From: Deltaproteobacteria bacterium
GTDB lineage: Bacteria; Desulfobacterota; Desulfobulbia; Desulfobulbales; Desulfurivibrionaceae
NCBI GenBank assembly: GCA_013349285.1
Contig: DUZU01000007.1
Location: 21,223-85,222 of the forward strand
Direction: 5' to 3'
Length of the DNA: 64,000 bases
The position numbers were made by a program, and so were the translations under genes. Shown in pieces: positions 45,750 to 55,537 of the stretch; positions within the stretch are counted from its first letter, which is position 1, and every line of letters starts with the position of its first letter. The notes beneath the pieces are model-generated. The model had not been told where the DNA came from, did no database searches, and saw only the letters and a program-made list of their open reading frames with translations.

Positions 45750-48538
45750 ATGGCCCTCACCACGGAGAGACAACGGGCACAGAGGGTGGGATGCTCGTCA
45801 TTATCGCCGACCGACTCGGCCCGCATCCAGCAGCGCTCACATTTTTCACTGACCGCCGGCCGCACCAGCACCGAGAAGCCTTTGATCTCTTCGCTGAGAT
45901 AACCGGGCTCCGGCAACTCCTCGACCAGCTCTATCTTGGAGACAATGGCCACTGCATCAAGCCGCGCCCAGTTGGCCGCAAGAAACTCGCCCAGCTCGCC
46001 CCCGGCGGCCACCACCACCTCTGATTCGAGGGAATGGCCGATAACCTTGTCGCGCCGCGCAATCTCCAGGGCCTTGGTCATTTCGGAACGGATGGCCAAC
46101 ACCCTTTCCCATTTTTCATTAAGGGCAACCTCGGCCAATCGTTCTTCCTTCACCGCCGGGAACAAGGCGACAAAGACGTTTTCTTCCCGCGCCGGATCAG
46201 CCGGCAGAAACTCCCAGACCTCGGCCGCCATAAAGGTAAGAATAGGGGCCATCATCCGCACCAACCCGTCGAGGATCTCGTAGAGGGCACTCTGGGCGGC
46301 CCGCCGTTCCACCGAGTTGGTGGGCAGGGTGTAGAGCCGGTCTTTTAAAACATCAAGATAGAGCGAACTCATGGTCACGGTGCAGAAGTTATAAAGGCCG
46401 TGGAACACCGGATGAAACTCGAACTTGTCATAGGCGGCCAGGGTCTTTTTCTTGAGCAGCTCAAACTGATACAGGGCCCAGCGGTCCAACTCATCCATCT
46501 CGCTGTCCGCCACCCGGTTAACGGCCGGGTCAAAGTCGTCAAGGTTGCCGAGGATGAAGCGGATAGTGTTCCTGATCTTGCGGTAGGCATCGGAGAGCTG
46601 CTTCAATAAAGGCTCGGAGATCTTGACCTCGTCGCGGTAATCCTCAGCCGCCACCCAGAGCCGGAGAATCTCGGCCCCGTAATTCTTGACGATCTCCTCG
46701 GGGGCGATCACATTGCCCACGCTCTTGGACATCTTCCGCCCCTTGTCATCCACGACAAAACCATGGGTCAATACGCTCTTGTAAGGGGGGATGCCCCGGG
46801 TGCCGACCGAGGCCAGCAACGAGCTCTGAAACCAACCGCGATGCTGGTCGCTGCCCTCGAGATAGAGATCGGCCGGCGCGGACAACTCCTCCCGCTTCTC
46901 AAGGACCGCGGCATAGCTGACCCCGGAATCAAACCAGACATCAAGAATATCCTCTTCCTTGATAAACTCAGTCGCCCCGCATTTGGCGCACTTGGCATCC
47001 GCCCCGATGAAATCGGCCAGCTCATGGCTGAACCAGGCATCGGCCCCTTCTTTTTCAAAAAGGGTGGTGATCCGCTCCATCACCTTTTCATCGTTGACCA
47101 CCGTGCCGCAGTCGGCACAGGTAACCACGGTAAGGGGCACACCCCAGGCGCGCTGGCGGGAAAGACACCAGTCGGGCCGATTCTCGACCATGCCGAAGAT
47201 CCGACCCATGCCCCACTGCGGAATCCAGCTGACATCCTTGATCGCGGCCAGCGCCTTTTCCCGCAGGCCGTTGGATTCCATGGAGATGAACCACTGCTCG
47301 GTGGCCCGGAAGATGACCGGCTTTTTACAGCGCCAGCAATGGGGATAGCTGTGGGACAGCTTCTCTTCCTTGAGCAAAAAGCCATTGATCGCCAGATCGT
47401 CGTTGATCTTGCGATTGGCGTCAAAGATAAACATCCCGGCATAGGGACCGGCTTCGTCGGTGAGACAGCCGTCATTGCCCACCGGTGAGATCACCGGCAA
47501 ATTATAGTTAAGTCCGGTGAGATAGTCTTCCCGCCCATGGCCGGGCGCGGTATGCACGCAACCGGTACCGGTTTCGAGCGTTACGTAATTGGCGAGCACC
47601 ATCAGGGATTCGCGCTCCAGGAAAGGATGCCTGCATTTTTTCCCCTCGAGCACCCTGGCGGAAAAGGTGGCGATTATCTCATAATTTTCAATGCCCCAAA
47701 CCTTAAAGGCCTGCTCGACCAGCCCCTCGGCCAGGATCAGCACCTCGTCCTCAACCTTGACCGCGGCATAGACGAAATCGGGATGAAAAGCCACGGCCAG
47801 GTTGGCGGGCAGGGTCCAGGGGGTGGTGGTCCAGATCACCGGCGCCACTTTCATCCCGGCCAGCTCGGGGATCACCGCACCGAGATCGTCGATCACCGGA
47901 AACTTCACATAGATCGAAGGCGAGGCATGATCGGCATACTCCACCTCGGCCTCGGCCAAGGCGGTCTGACAGGACGAACACCAGTGGACCGGTTTCTTGC
48001 TGCGGGTCACGGCGCCGGAGAGCAGAAAACGGTTAAACTCCCGGGCGATGCTCGCTTCGTAACTGTAGTTGATGGTCAGATAAGGATTTTCCCAATCAGC
48101 CAAAACCCCCAGCCGCTGGAACTGTTCTTTCTGCTTCTTGATCCATTTACCGGCATAATTACGACAGGCGCCGCGGAAGGCCAGCTTGCTGATCTCCCGC
48201 TTCTTGGCGCCGAGTTCCTTATCGACATTAATCTCAATCGGCAGGCCGTGGCAGTCCCAGCCCGGCACATAACTGCAGTAATGGCCGGACATCCTTTTTG
48301 ACTTGAGGATGATATCCTTGAGGATCTTGTTCAGGGCGTGGCCCATATGGATATTGCCGTTGGCGTAAGGGGGTCCGTCATGGAGAATATAGGGGGGCCG
48401 GCCGGCGGTTTTTTCCTGCACTGCGGCGTAAAGATTTTCTTTTTCCCAACGCTTTAAAAACTCAGGCTCTTTTTGCGCAAGGTTGGCCTTCATCTTGAAA
48501 TTGGTTTTTGGAAGGTTTAATGTTTCCCGATAGTCCAT
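45746..48538 (-). CDS. ileS: Isoleucyl-tRNA synthetase
   Basis: 930 residues. The class I HIGH motif is HMGH (64-67) inside PPYANGNIHMGHALN, and KMSKS is in GRKMSKSVGNVI. The editing domain (WTTTPWTLPANLAVA) and a C-terminal zinc-binding part (CERCWMR and CARC) are complete, as in the bacterial (IleS1) type. Charges tRNA-Ile. The long upstream region has no T-box-like conserved sequence, only a hairpin at 48579-48602. Confidence 0.97.
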   Translation of the reverse strand: MDYRETLNLPKTNFKMKANLAQKEPEFLKRWEKENLYAAVQEKTAGRPPYILHDGPPYANGNIHMGHALNKILKDIILKSKRMSGHYCSYVPGWDCHGLPIEINVDKELGAKKREISKLAFRGACRNYAGKWIKKQKEQFQRLGVLADWENPYLTINYSYEASIAREFNRFLLSGAVTRSKKPVHWCSSCQTALAEAEVEYADHASPSIYVKFPVIDDLGAVIPELAGMKVAPVIWTTTPWTLPANLAVAFHPDFVYAAVKVEDEVLILAEGLVEQAFKVWGIENYEIIATFSARVLEGKKCRHPFLERESLMVLANYVTLETGTGCVHTAPGHGREDYLTGLNYNLPVISPVGNDGCLTDEAGPYAGMFIFDANRKINDDLAINGFLLKEEKLSHSYPHCWRCKKPVIFRATEQWFISMESNGLREKALAAIKDVSWIPQWGMGRIFGMVENRPDWCLSRQRAWGVPLTVVTCADCGTVVNDEKVMERITTLFEKEGADAWFSHELADFIGADAKCAKCGATEFIKEEDILDVWFDSGVSYAAVLEKREELSAPADLYLEGSDQHRGWFQSSLLASVGTRGIPPYKSVLTHGFVVDDKGRKMSKSVGNVIAPEEIVKNYGAEILRLWVAAEDYRDEVKISEPLLKQLSDAYRKIRNTIRFILGNLDDFDPAVNRVADSEMDELDRWALYQFELLKKKTLAAYDKFEFHPVFHGLYNFCTVTMSSLYLDVLKDRLYTLPTNSVERRAAQSALYEILDGLVRMMAPILTFMAAEVWEFLPADPAREENVFVALFPAVKEERLAEVALNEKWERVLAIRSEMTKALEIARRDKVIGHSLESEVVVAAGGELGEFLAANWARLDAVAIVSKIELVEELPEPGYLSEEIKGFSVLVRPAVSEKCERCWMRAESVGDNDEHPTLCARCLSVVRAI

Positions 48539-48849
48539 GGGAGCGGTCTCCGTTTATCTGATCAACGAGCGCCTTTTTATCCGGCGGAGAAAGCCACCGG
48601 ATCGCGCCCTTAGCGATATTTATATTTTTTTAGCCGCCTTAGCCGGCAGCTATTTACCAGAAATATGGTCAAGCAGACAACAATACCATTTCAGCCTTAA
48701 GTTGCAAGGGGAAAATGGCTGGAATTTCACGCTTTTTCAAGGAAAATGGTCCCTTTCAAATTGACATTATCAATCCGACTTCCTATATTAAGAAAAATTC
48801 TCAAATATCCTTTTAACCAAGACTGCCAATCATTGCGGAGAGATAAAAA
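48539..48849. other. Divergent intergenic region between ileS and cooC
   Basis: Contains a nine-pair hairpin in the ileS leader (48579-48602, one G-T pair) and the cooC promoter at 48761-48789. A 75-codon plus-strand frame at 48537-48764 shows no protein-like features and starts inside ileS, so it is not called. Confidence 0.5.
48761..48789 (+). promoter_or_regulatory. Sigma-70 promoter for cooC
   Basis: TTGACA (48761-48766), 17 bases, TATATT (48784-48789). Perfect -35, near-perfect -10, predicted start about 48796. Confidence 0.8.
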
Positions 48850-49611
48850 ATGCCCAAAGTTATTGCCATGGCCGGAAAAGGCGGGGTCGGCAAGACCACC
48901 ATCTCGGCCCTGATCCTCAAATATCTAACCGAAAAAAACATGACGCCGGTGCTGGCGGTTGACGCGGATTCCAACGCCAACCTCAATGAATTGCTGGCCC
49001 TGGACGTCAACCTGACCATCGGCCAGATTCGAAAAGAGCTCAAGGGCGACATGCCGCCCAACATGACCCGGGATCAATACATGGAGATGAAGGTTCATCA
49101 ATCGCTGGTGGAAGCCAAGGGCTTTGACCTGATGGCCATGGGCCAGCCGGACGGGCCGGGCTGCTACTGTGCCGCCAACCAGCACCTGGCCATGACCATG
49201 GATCACCTGGCCGACAATTACAAGTATATTCTGGTGGACAACGAGGCGGGCATGGAACACTTAAGCCGGATGAACCTGCGGCAGATTGATTATCTGATCG
49301 TGGTTTCCGACCCGTCGGCCCGGGGAATTCTCACCGCCAAACGGATCGCCGAACTCACCGGCCCTTTGGCGATCGAGGTGAAAAAGAAATGCCTCATCGT
49401 CAACCGGGTGCCGGAGCCGACCGGCAAAGAGCTGATGGCCAAGATCAACGAGGCGGTGGAATCAACCGGCATGCCCCTGGGCGGCTTGTTGCCGGCCAGC
49501 ACCGAGCTGGTGGAACAGGAAATCATCGGCGGCTCCTACCTGTTACTTGACAACCAGGTGGAGATGGTCAAGAAGGCCTTTGCCATCTTTGACGAATTTT
49601 TTGCAGATTAG
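48850..49611 (+). CDS. cooC: CooC-type nickel-insertion ATPase (CODH/ACS maturation)
   Basis: 253 residues of the MinD/SIMIBI class. Deviant Walker A AGKGGVGKTT (8-17), LAVDADSN (35-42) and a CxC pair (Cys105, Cys107) in DGPGCYCAANQ, the metal-binding motif of CooC. It uses ATP to help insert nickel into the C-cluster of carbon monoxide dehydrogenase. No CODH, ACS or CooJ/CooT gene lies in the window, so it is an orphan member serving a cluster elsewhere. A strong promoter sits upstream and ggagag precedes the ATG. Its stop overlaps the stop of the convergent Cys-rich peptide gene. Confidence 0.85.
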   Translation: MPKVIAMAGKGGVGKTTISALILKYLTEKNMTPVLAVDADSNANLNELLALDVNLTIGQIRKELKGDMPPNMTRDQYMEMKVHQSLVEAKGFDLMAMGQPDGPGCYCAANQHLAMTMDHLADNYKYILVDNEAGMEHLSRMNLRQIDYLIVVSDPSARGILTAKRIAELTGPLAIEVKKKCLIVNRVPEPTGKELMAKINEAVESTGMPLGGLLPASTELVEQEIIGGSYLLLDNQVEMVKKAFAIFDEFFAD

Positions 49612-49908
49612 TTATTTTCCTGGGCCTGGCCGCGAGTATCAGCCTGACACTGCTTAAAACATGGAGAATGCCGGCCGGCGTTGCCTGATCGACAGGCGGC
49701 CCGGTCGCGGCATCTGTCCTGGGGATAGGCAACCTTGGGATTATCTTGATCCTTACCACAACACTTCCGGCATTGACCCGGCAACTGAGAGCCGGTCACA
49801 CTCAAATCTTTGCCCCCCGGCCGAACCGGCCCCGCTGTCTTGGGCCGCCACCGGCATCGCTGACATAAAAACAAAGAGTACCGCCGCAATCATCGCCTTG
49901 TTATTCAC
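49608..49908 (-). pseudogene. Secreted Cys-rich small protein, frame broken at a six-C run
   Basis: From the GTG at 49908 (agaggg site) the frame encodes a convincing signal peptide, MNNKAMIAAVLFVFMSAMPV followed by AAQ, and then goes out of frame. Removing one base of the six-C run at 49813-49818 joins it to a second frame ending at 49608. The joined protein would be about 99 residues, with a mature Cys-rich region: QCRKCCGKD, DRCRDRAACRSG and SPCFKQCQAD, seven cysteines in all. The two pieces fit so well that they must once have been one gene. Either it is a recent frameshift, a homopolymer sequencing error, or slippage-controlled expression. Function is unknown; a small secreted disulfide-rich protein. 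Its 3' end meets cooC. Confidence 0.55.
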
Positions 49909-49974
49909 CTTTTCCCTCTGTGGGTTAAGGTTGGCATTTTTTTATTTTTCCGCAGGAACCAAATGACCTGATAA

Positions 49975-50018
49975 CGCAAAAGAAACCGGCTGCCCGGAAA
50001 ATAATTCCGAACAGCCGG
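49975..50018 (-). terminator. Terminator of the fliK-flgD-flgE transcript
   Basis: ccggctg (49986-49992) pairs with cagccgg (50012-50018), extended toward the loop with two mismatches. On the minus strand it is followed by a T-rich tract, 37 bases after the flgE stop. Confidence 0.7.
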
Positions 50019-50054
50019 CCCAGGCAGGAGACTATGGGGCTATGGGTACTAAAC

Positions 50055-52880
50055 TTAACGCTTGATATTGATCAGATCGGCGAGCATCTCATCGGTGGTG
50101 GTAATAATCTTGGAGTTCGCCTGAAACCCTCTCTGGGTGGTGATAAGTTTTACAAACTCATTACCGAGATCCACGTTGGACTGCTCCAGGGAGTTGGGAG
50201 CGATGGAACCAAGACCGTTGGTACCTGGGGCACCGGTAACCGGCGCACCGGACTCGGTGGTTTCCCGGAAGATGTTACCACCCTCCTTGTTCAATCCCGC
50301 CAGGTTGTTGAAACTGGCCAGGGCAACCTGGGCCTTTTTCAGAACCTGACCGTTGGAATAGTTGCCGGTGATAACCCCGTCGGTATCCACGGAAACCGAC
50401 TGCAAAAAGCCGGCGGAGAATCCATCCTGATCCTGAAAGATGGTGGTGGAGCTGTTGGCATACTGAGTGGAGGCCAGGGCCTCGGTACTGAAGGTGGAGC
50501 TGATCACATCGCCCATCCGGCTGCCGTCTTCGGTGAGATCCCCGGGGAAGATGGTAAAGGTCTGAGAGTCGGGACCAAAGATTTCCGACGCGCCACCATA
50601 GGCGATACTCACGCTCAGATTACTGGTATTGGTGGTGGTGTCGGCCATCCGATCCCGTAACACCAAACGTCCGGCGCCGTCAATATAGGCATCGGCATCA
50701 AAAGCGGTCTCAATGTCGTTCAAGAGTTCCTGCACGGTATCACCGGCCGCGATCGCCGCATCAACATCATAACTAAAGCTTGCCGAAGTGGCGGTGGTGC
50801 CGACCCCGGCCTTGGTGCCGGAAATAACCCAGGTGCCGCTGGCCACCACCCCTGGAGAAGCATCGCTGTAGACACTATCCCAGGTGGTATTGGCGGTGAT
50901 CACCGGCGGCGTTCCACTGCTGGTGCTGAAGGCCCGTCCCGGAGAAACATTTTCCTGCTTGGATGAGGTGATATCAACCTGGGAATTGGTTACGGTCTGG
51001 CCGGCGTAGGCCGCTCCAAAGGCACCAAAGATAGCGGGACCGGTCGAGGCCGCGTTCATCGTCACCCCAACGGTGAACCCTGAAGCACCCAGGGTATTAT
51101 CGGTAACATAAATCCTACCGTCAGCACCAAGGGAGGCGGTCACATCTTTGTTACCCGTACTACTATCGAGCGCACCATTATCACTCCAATCCTCAATCCA
51201 GGTCAGAACATCCTGAATAGTTGTTCCACCATTGGGCGCGGCGGCACCCTCGGTAAAAGTTCTCAGAGTAGAAACACCGGTCGAGATATCGACAATATCA
51301 AAGGCAAAAGTTTCACCGGCGCCAACGATATTGGCAGGAAGACCAAGGGCAGTTGCATCCTCAAGACCAATCAAGAGAGTGTTGGGGTTACTCACCGGCG
51401 TTACCCCGTCACTGGTAACATACCAGGCGGCATCGGAGGCAACAGCGTTGGTACCGGCCACGGTACTTCCCCCAAAAGGAGTGGCCCCGTCGGCGGAGGT
51501 AGTGGTAAAGGTGGTAACAAACATCCCGGAATCGCCGCCGGTATTATCCTGAATCCTAATCCGGCCCGAGGCGTCAATGGAACTCTTGGCCCCAAAGGTA
51601 TTATCAATTACATCAAGCAGATCCTGAACCTTCTCGGTCTCATCAACAGTGTACCTTCCTTCCACATAGGTTCCATCGTTTTGATAGCCGGAGAAGAAAA
51701 ATGAATCACCTTGGGCAATCTGGTTGCCGGCCGAATCATAAACACTGCTCCACAAAGTTTCCTTGGTGATAAAATTGGTGCTGGCCACATCGGAATAGGC
51801 CCCACCATCGGTTACCAGCACCTGAGTCATGTTAGTGGGAGAACCACCATACCTGGCCCCGAAATTCAATCTAACTTCCTGATCTGTACTGGCCCCTGTG
51901 AAGTTGGCATTAAAGCTGTAATACTTGTCAGTGGTGCCCAGCACCATCCGGTTTTCGGTGCGGGCCGGATCAACCTCGCCGTCCGGCGGGATACTCCAGG
52001 CCGTCATGTCGGTTATATCGCCGGAGGTATTAAAGTCGATAATCCCGTACATCAAAGCGCCGGCCCCCTTGTGCTCCTCGTAATTAAAGGTGGTGTTGGG
52101 GGCATAGGTGGTGAGATCGTCACCGGTCAACACCCGCTGATCCTCGGCCGGATCACAGGTGACCAGATATTCCCACTGATTGTCCTTGGTGGTCCGGTCG
52201 AAATAGATGGTGACGTCATGGCTGGCGCCCTGGGAATCATAAATCTTGATCGCACTGGTGTACTCGTAGTTGGTGCTGTCAATGGGATCGGTGGGATTAA
52301 CCGCCGCGGCATTGGTGCCGTTCCAGGCGTCAAAAAGACGAACTTCGCTGGTCTCGACGTCTTCCCGGGAATCAACATTGACGATAACGTCGATCTGCTC
52401 GGTCTGCACCGGCGGGGTTGATTTACCGATATTGATGTCGCCGATGGTGCCGGTCACCTCTTCCGAGGCGGAATCAATGGTCCAACCCTGGACAAAATGG
52501 CCGACCGGATTGATCAAAAAACCTTCCTTGTCAAAACGGAACTCACCGGCCCGGCTGTACATATCAGCCGCGGCATTATCGGATGCCCGGAGCATGAAGA
52601 AGCCCTGGCCGCCGATGGCCAGATCGGTGGGGGTGGTGGTCGACTCGAAAGAACCCTGGGCAAAAAGGCCGTTAACCGTACTTAAGGTTACACCACGGCC
52701 GACCTGGGCCGCGCCGGCAGCCGTTGATACCGACTGGGACAGTACATCCTGAAAAGTCGCCCTACTTGATTTGAATGCAATGGTATTGACGTTAGATACG
52801 TTGTCGCCCAAAACGCTCATGGCGTTGCCCATCGTATTCAGTCCGCTGATGCTTGAGTATAAAGAACTTGAGACGCCCAT
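50055..52880 (-). CDS. flgE: Flagellar hook protein FlgE (long form)
   Basis: 941 residues, more than twice the E. coli length. The N-terminal rod helix (SSLYSSISGLNTMGNAMSVL) and NVSNVNTIAFKSSRATFQDV, the IGGQGFFML box, and the C-terminal SNVDLGNEFVKLITTQRGFQ segment are typical hook features. The extra length is a Thr/Ser/Asp/Gly-rich middle (about 150-820) with several flagellin-hook-IN-like stretches, which should form surface domains on the hook. It polymerises into the hook outside the cell. Strong aggaggt site; 51 bases downstream of flgD in a sigma-54-driven operon. Confidence 0.93.
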   Translation of the reverse strand: MGVSSSLYSSISGLNTMGNAMSVLGDNVSNVNTIAFKSSRATFQDVLSQSVSTAAGAAQVGRGVTLSTVNGLFAQGSFESTTTPTDLAIGGQGFFMLRASDNAAADMYSRAGEFRFDKEGFLINPVGHFVQGWTIDSASEEVTGTIGDINIGKSTPPVQTEQIDVIVNVDSREDVETSEVRLFDAWNGTNAAAVNPTDPIDSTNYEYTSAIKIYDSQGASHDVTIYFDRTTKDNQWEYLVTCDPAEDQRVLTGDDLTTYAPNTTFNYEEHKGAGALMYGIIDFNTSGDITDMTAWSIPPDGEVDPARTENRMVLGTTDKYYSFNANFTGASTDQEVRLNFGARYGGSPTNMTQVLVTDGGAYSDVASTNFITKETLWSSVYDSAGNQIAQGDSFFFSGYQNDGTYVEGRYTVDETEKVQDLLDVIDNTFGAKSSIDASGRIRIQDNTGGDSGMFVTTFTTTSADGATPFGGSTVAGTNAVASDAAWYVTSDGVTPVSNPNTLLIGLEDATALGLPANIVGAGETFAFDIVDISTGVSTLRTFTEGAAAPNGGTTIQDVLTWIEDWSDNGALDSSTGNKDVTASLGADGRIYVTDNTLGASGFTVGVTMNAASTGPAIFGAFGAAYAGQTVTNSQVDITSSKQENVSPGRAFSTSSGTPPVITANTTWDSVYSDASPGVVASGTWVISGTKAGVGTTATSASFSYDVDAAIAAGDTVQELLNDIETAFDADAYIDGAGRLVLRDRMADTTTNTSNLSVSIAYGGASEIFGPDSQTFTIFPGDLTEDGSRMGDVISSTFSTEALASTQYANSSTTIFQDQDGFSAGFLQSVSVDTDGVITGNYSNGQVLKKAQVALASFNNLAGLNKEGGNIFRETTESGAPVTGAPGTNGLGSIAPNSLEQSNVDLGNEFVKLITTQRGFQANSKIITTTDEMLADLINIKR

Positions 52881-52931
52881 AACTACCTCCTGTTATTAAC
52901 CGATCAACCTGCCTGTTGATTATTCGCTTAT

Positions 52932-53600
52932 CTATTTTACCGAAAGAATTTCCGCCACACTGGCGGGAATGCTGTTATCAATGGTCAGTAAGGCCTGACC
53001 GCTCTCAAAATCTATGCCGGTAACCTTGCCGGTGGTCCGATAACCCACCCCTATTTCCTGCCCGGCGTTGTTAAAGGCTTTTACCTTGTACACATAAGCG
53101 CCGTCGGCAACGGTATCACCCTTGGGGTTGACGGCGTCCCAGGCCAATTCGATGGCGCCGGAAGGCTGAAAACCAAGATCCATACTGTCGACCAGGCGGC
53201 CGGTCGAATCAAAAATGTCCACCACACAGGTATCCGCCGCATCATAAAGATCAAAATCCGTTACCGCGGCCTTGCCGTCGACCACCCCGATATTATGCCC
53301 GTAAGCCTGCACATCCTTGTCGATCAGGGTAAGCAGCTGCAGATTGTTCTGCGAGGTCTGATATTCGAGCAGTTTTTCCATATTGGAAGACATCTTCATG
53401 GTGGCTTCCATGTTGCTGAACTGGGCGAGCTGCGAGGCCATCTCGTAACTGTCCATCGGCTCAAGCGGATCCTGATGCTGCATCTGGGTGATGAACAGGG
53501 TCATGAAATCGCTTTTATCCAACTCTTTGCTGCCCACCGGCTTGAAAAGCTCAGGCGGCTCATATGCAGGTACTGTCGAACCTATTTCCGTACTCATCAT
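52932..53600 (-). CDS. flgD: Flagellar hook assembly protein FlgD
   Basis: 222 residues. The N-terminal FlgD motif MTLFITQMQHQDPLEPMDSY and ASQLAQFSNMEATMKM is intact, followed by the FlgD Ig-like and tudor-like domains (LAWDAVNPKGDTVADGAYVY). It caps the growing hook so FlgE can assemble. It sits between fliK and flgE, 12 bases after fliK, with an aaggag site. Confidence 0.93.
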   Translation of the reverse strand: MMSTEIGSTVPAYEPPELFKPVGSKELDKSDFMTLFITQMQHQDPLEPMDSYEMASQLAQFSNMEATMKMSSNMEKLLEYQTSQNNLQLLTLIDKDVQAYGHNIGVVDGKAAVTDFDLYDAADTCVVDIFDSTGRLVDSMDLGFQPSGAIELAWDAVNPKGDTVADGAYVYKVKAFNNAGQEIGVGYRTTGKVTGIDFESGQALLTIDNSIPASVAEILSVK

Positions 53601-53612
53601 CTTCTCCTTGCC

Positions 53613-55463
53613 TTAAGCGAACAGATCCAGGCCTTGCTCTTTGGGGTTCAGGCGTTGCGAGCGGTGATAAAAGGCCTCATCCGGCAGATCAGCCAGACTT
53701 TTACGGATGGCGGCGGAACCCCGCTCCTTCCAGGAAGCCTCAAACTGCCGCCAGGCATCGTTGCTCTTGTCTTCCTGGCTTACGGAAACCATGCACTCTT
53801 CAATGATAAAGCCCTGCTCTTCCATGGAGTCCTTGAACTCCTGCATATTGCTCTCAAAAACTTCCTTGACCTTGTGGTTTTCCATGGAAAAGGAAAGAGC
53901 GATCTGCTCGTCGCGAACCATCATTTCGACCTTCACCTCACCCAGCTCCTTGGGAAAAAGGGTCATGACCAGATGATGTTCCTGGTTACGCAGCCCGCCG
54001 AGCACCCCGCTGGTGATCTGGGCGAAACTCTGCTGCTGCAGCCCAAGCGGCATTTTGGCGATGGGATTAAAAGTTTTCATTTCCTGGCCGGGGGCATTGG
54101 CCGCGGCATGATCAGCCTTGGCGGCAGAGGTGGTATTATGCTGAAAGACGTTGCTCTGGGCCTCATGCTGCGCCATCACCTTATCGCCGGAAGCCTCGCG
54201 GTTGCCCAGCTGGTGACTTTCGTTTCCGCCATTCCCCTTGGCGCCACCGGCGGCAGCGAGCCGATCATTTTCCTGCTTTACTCCCCCAACCTTGGCCTCC
54301 CCGGCCTCTTCATTGTTGGCGGCAAGCAGTTCATCCCAGCTTTGCTCATCAGAGTTTTCAGCTGAAAAATCAACCTTTTTAAAATCATTACTCTCCGGGG
54401 TCACCTTGCGGATTTTAACGCTGGCCAGATCAATGCTTTCGATAAGCTTATCGAAAATCGCGGTTACGCTTTCCTGTACCGCCGGAGTCCAGCCCATTTC
54501 CTTTTTATCAAAGGTCGCCTGGGTCATAATCTCCTTAAGGTCACTTAAAAATGAAGGAAGATCCGCCTGCAGCCGGCCGGCCTTGGCGTCCTGGACGCCC
54601 TGCTCCAGGATATTTTTGAGGCGATCCAAGGTAAGATTTAACGGCTTCGGCTCAGGATCGGCATCCTGCCAAACCGGAAAACGCTCCGGCAGCAGATCTC
54701 TTTGCTGCTCGCGAGCAACCCCGGCCTTGGCCAGAATATCCTGAAGCTGCTCAGCTTCCCAGTCGGTGAGCTCTACAGCCCCTTCACCCTGCAAATCCTG
54801 CAGGCCTGCCACAAATTTTTCCAGATCAATGGTATTATCGCCAAGCACGGCGGCATCGCTGAGTTTGGCTACATCTTCGGCGGGAACCCCCAGCCGCTCA
54901 AGCAAGATCTGCAGCAGGGGCAGGTCGGTCTCGGGAGCGGTCACCGGCTGTTCATCCTGGAGGGCTTCAAAATGACGGGCAAAAAAATCGAGGAATTCAG
55001 GCAGGTCAAACTTGCCATCCTGGCTTTCCAGATCTTTCATCAGCTTGCCTAGTTGCGCCTCGCTCATCCCCGCATCAAGGGCGATCTTTTCAATGGCCTC
55101 GGCACCGGGCATGGTAAAGGTCCAATCACCGGGCTGGGTTCCGACCTCGTCGGCACTCTCTTTGAGTTCCGCCACAAACTGGCCGAGCAAGGAGGCAATG
55201 GTTTCCGCCTTATCATCCTGGCCTTTCGCCTTGATCTCTTTTGGTTGCCTATCGCCTTGGGCGTCAATGGCTCTGGGGTCTGCGTTGGTCTTTGGTTTTT
55301 CGGCCCCGAGAAGATTCTTTTTCTCCTGGCGGGCAACAGCGGCCTTCTTTTCCATATATTCGGAAAAGTTCTTTGCCGTGCCTCCGGCCCTGCCCGAACC
55401 TTTAACTTCCACCGGTGCCTTGGTCTGCGGTGCCTGCACCATGGGAATCATTAATCCTTCCAC
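53613..55463 (-). CDS. fliK: Flagellar hook-length control protein FliK
   Basis: 616 residues. An N-terminal Lys/Ala/Glu-rich part and a long acidic helical middle serve as a ruler-like region. The C-terminal Flg_hook domain (about 475-560) contains HLVMTLFPKELGEVKVEMMV. FliK measures hook length and switches export specificity; its large size here fits the long FlgE. The GTG start at 55463 has agaggag six bases before it; an ATG four codons later is possible. The operon is driven by the sigma-54 promoter at 55538-55553. Confidence 0.85.
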   Translation of the reverse strand: MEGLMIPMVQAPQTKAPVEVKGSGRAGGTAKNFSEYMEKKAAVARQEKKNLLGAEKPKTNADPRAIDAQGDRQPKEIKAKGQDDKAETIASLLGQFVAELKESADEVGTQPGDWTFTMPGAEAIEKIALDAGMSEAQLGKLMKDLESQDGKFDLPEFLDFFARHFEALQDEQPVTAPETDLPLLQILLERLGVPAEDVAKLSDAAVLGDNTIDLEKFVAGLQDLQGEGAVELTDWEAEQLQDILAKAGVAREQQRDLLPERFPVWQDADPEPKPLNLTLDRLKNILEQGVQDAKAGRLQADLPSFLSDLKEIMTQATFDKKEMGWTPAVQESVTAIFDKLIESIDLASVKIRKVTPESNDFKKVDFSAENSDEQSWDELLAANNEEAGEAKVGGVKQENDRLAAAGGAKGNGGNESHQLGNREASGDKVMAQHEAQSNVFQHNTTSAAKADHAAANAPGQEMKTFNPIAKMPLGLQQQSFAQITSGVLGGLRNQEHHLVMTLFPKELGEVKVEMMVRDEQIALSFSMENHKVKEVFESNMQEFKDSMEEQGFIIEECMVSVSQEDKSNDAWRQFEASWKERGSAAIRKSLADLPDEAFYHRSQRLNPKEQGLDLFA

Positions 55464-55537
55464 GGCAACTCCTCTTGTTCTGGTTTAATCTGACTGGCCA
55501 AACTCATCTTGAGTAAACACACTTGCCTACCCCAATG

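Noticed and set aside
48539..48760. T-box riboswitch in the ileS leader
   Set aside because: The conserved T-box sequence and antiterminator pattern are absent; only a simple hairpin is seen.
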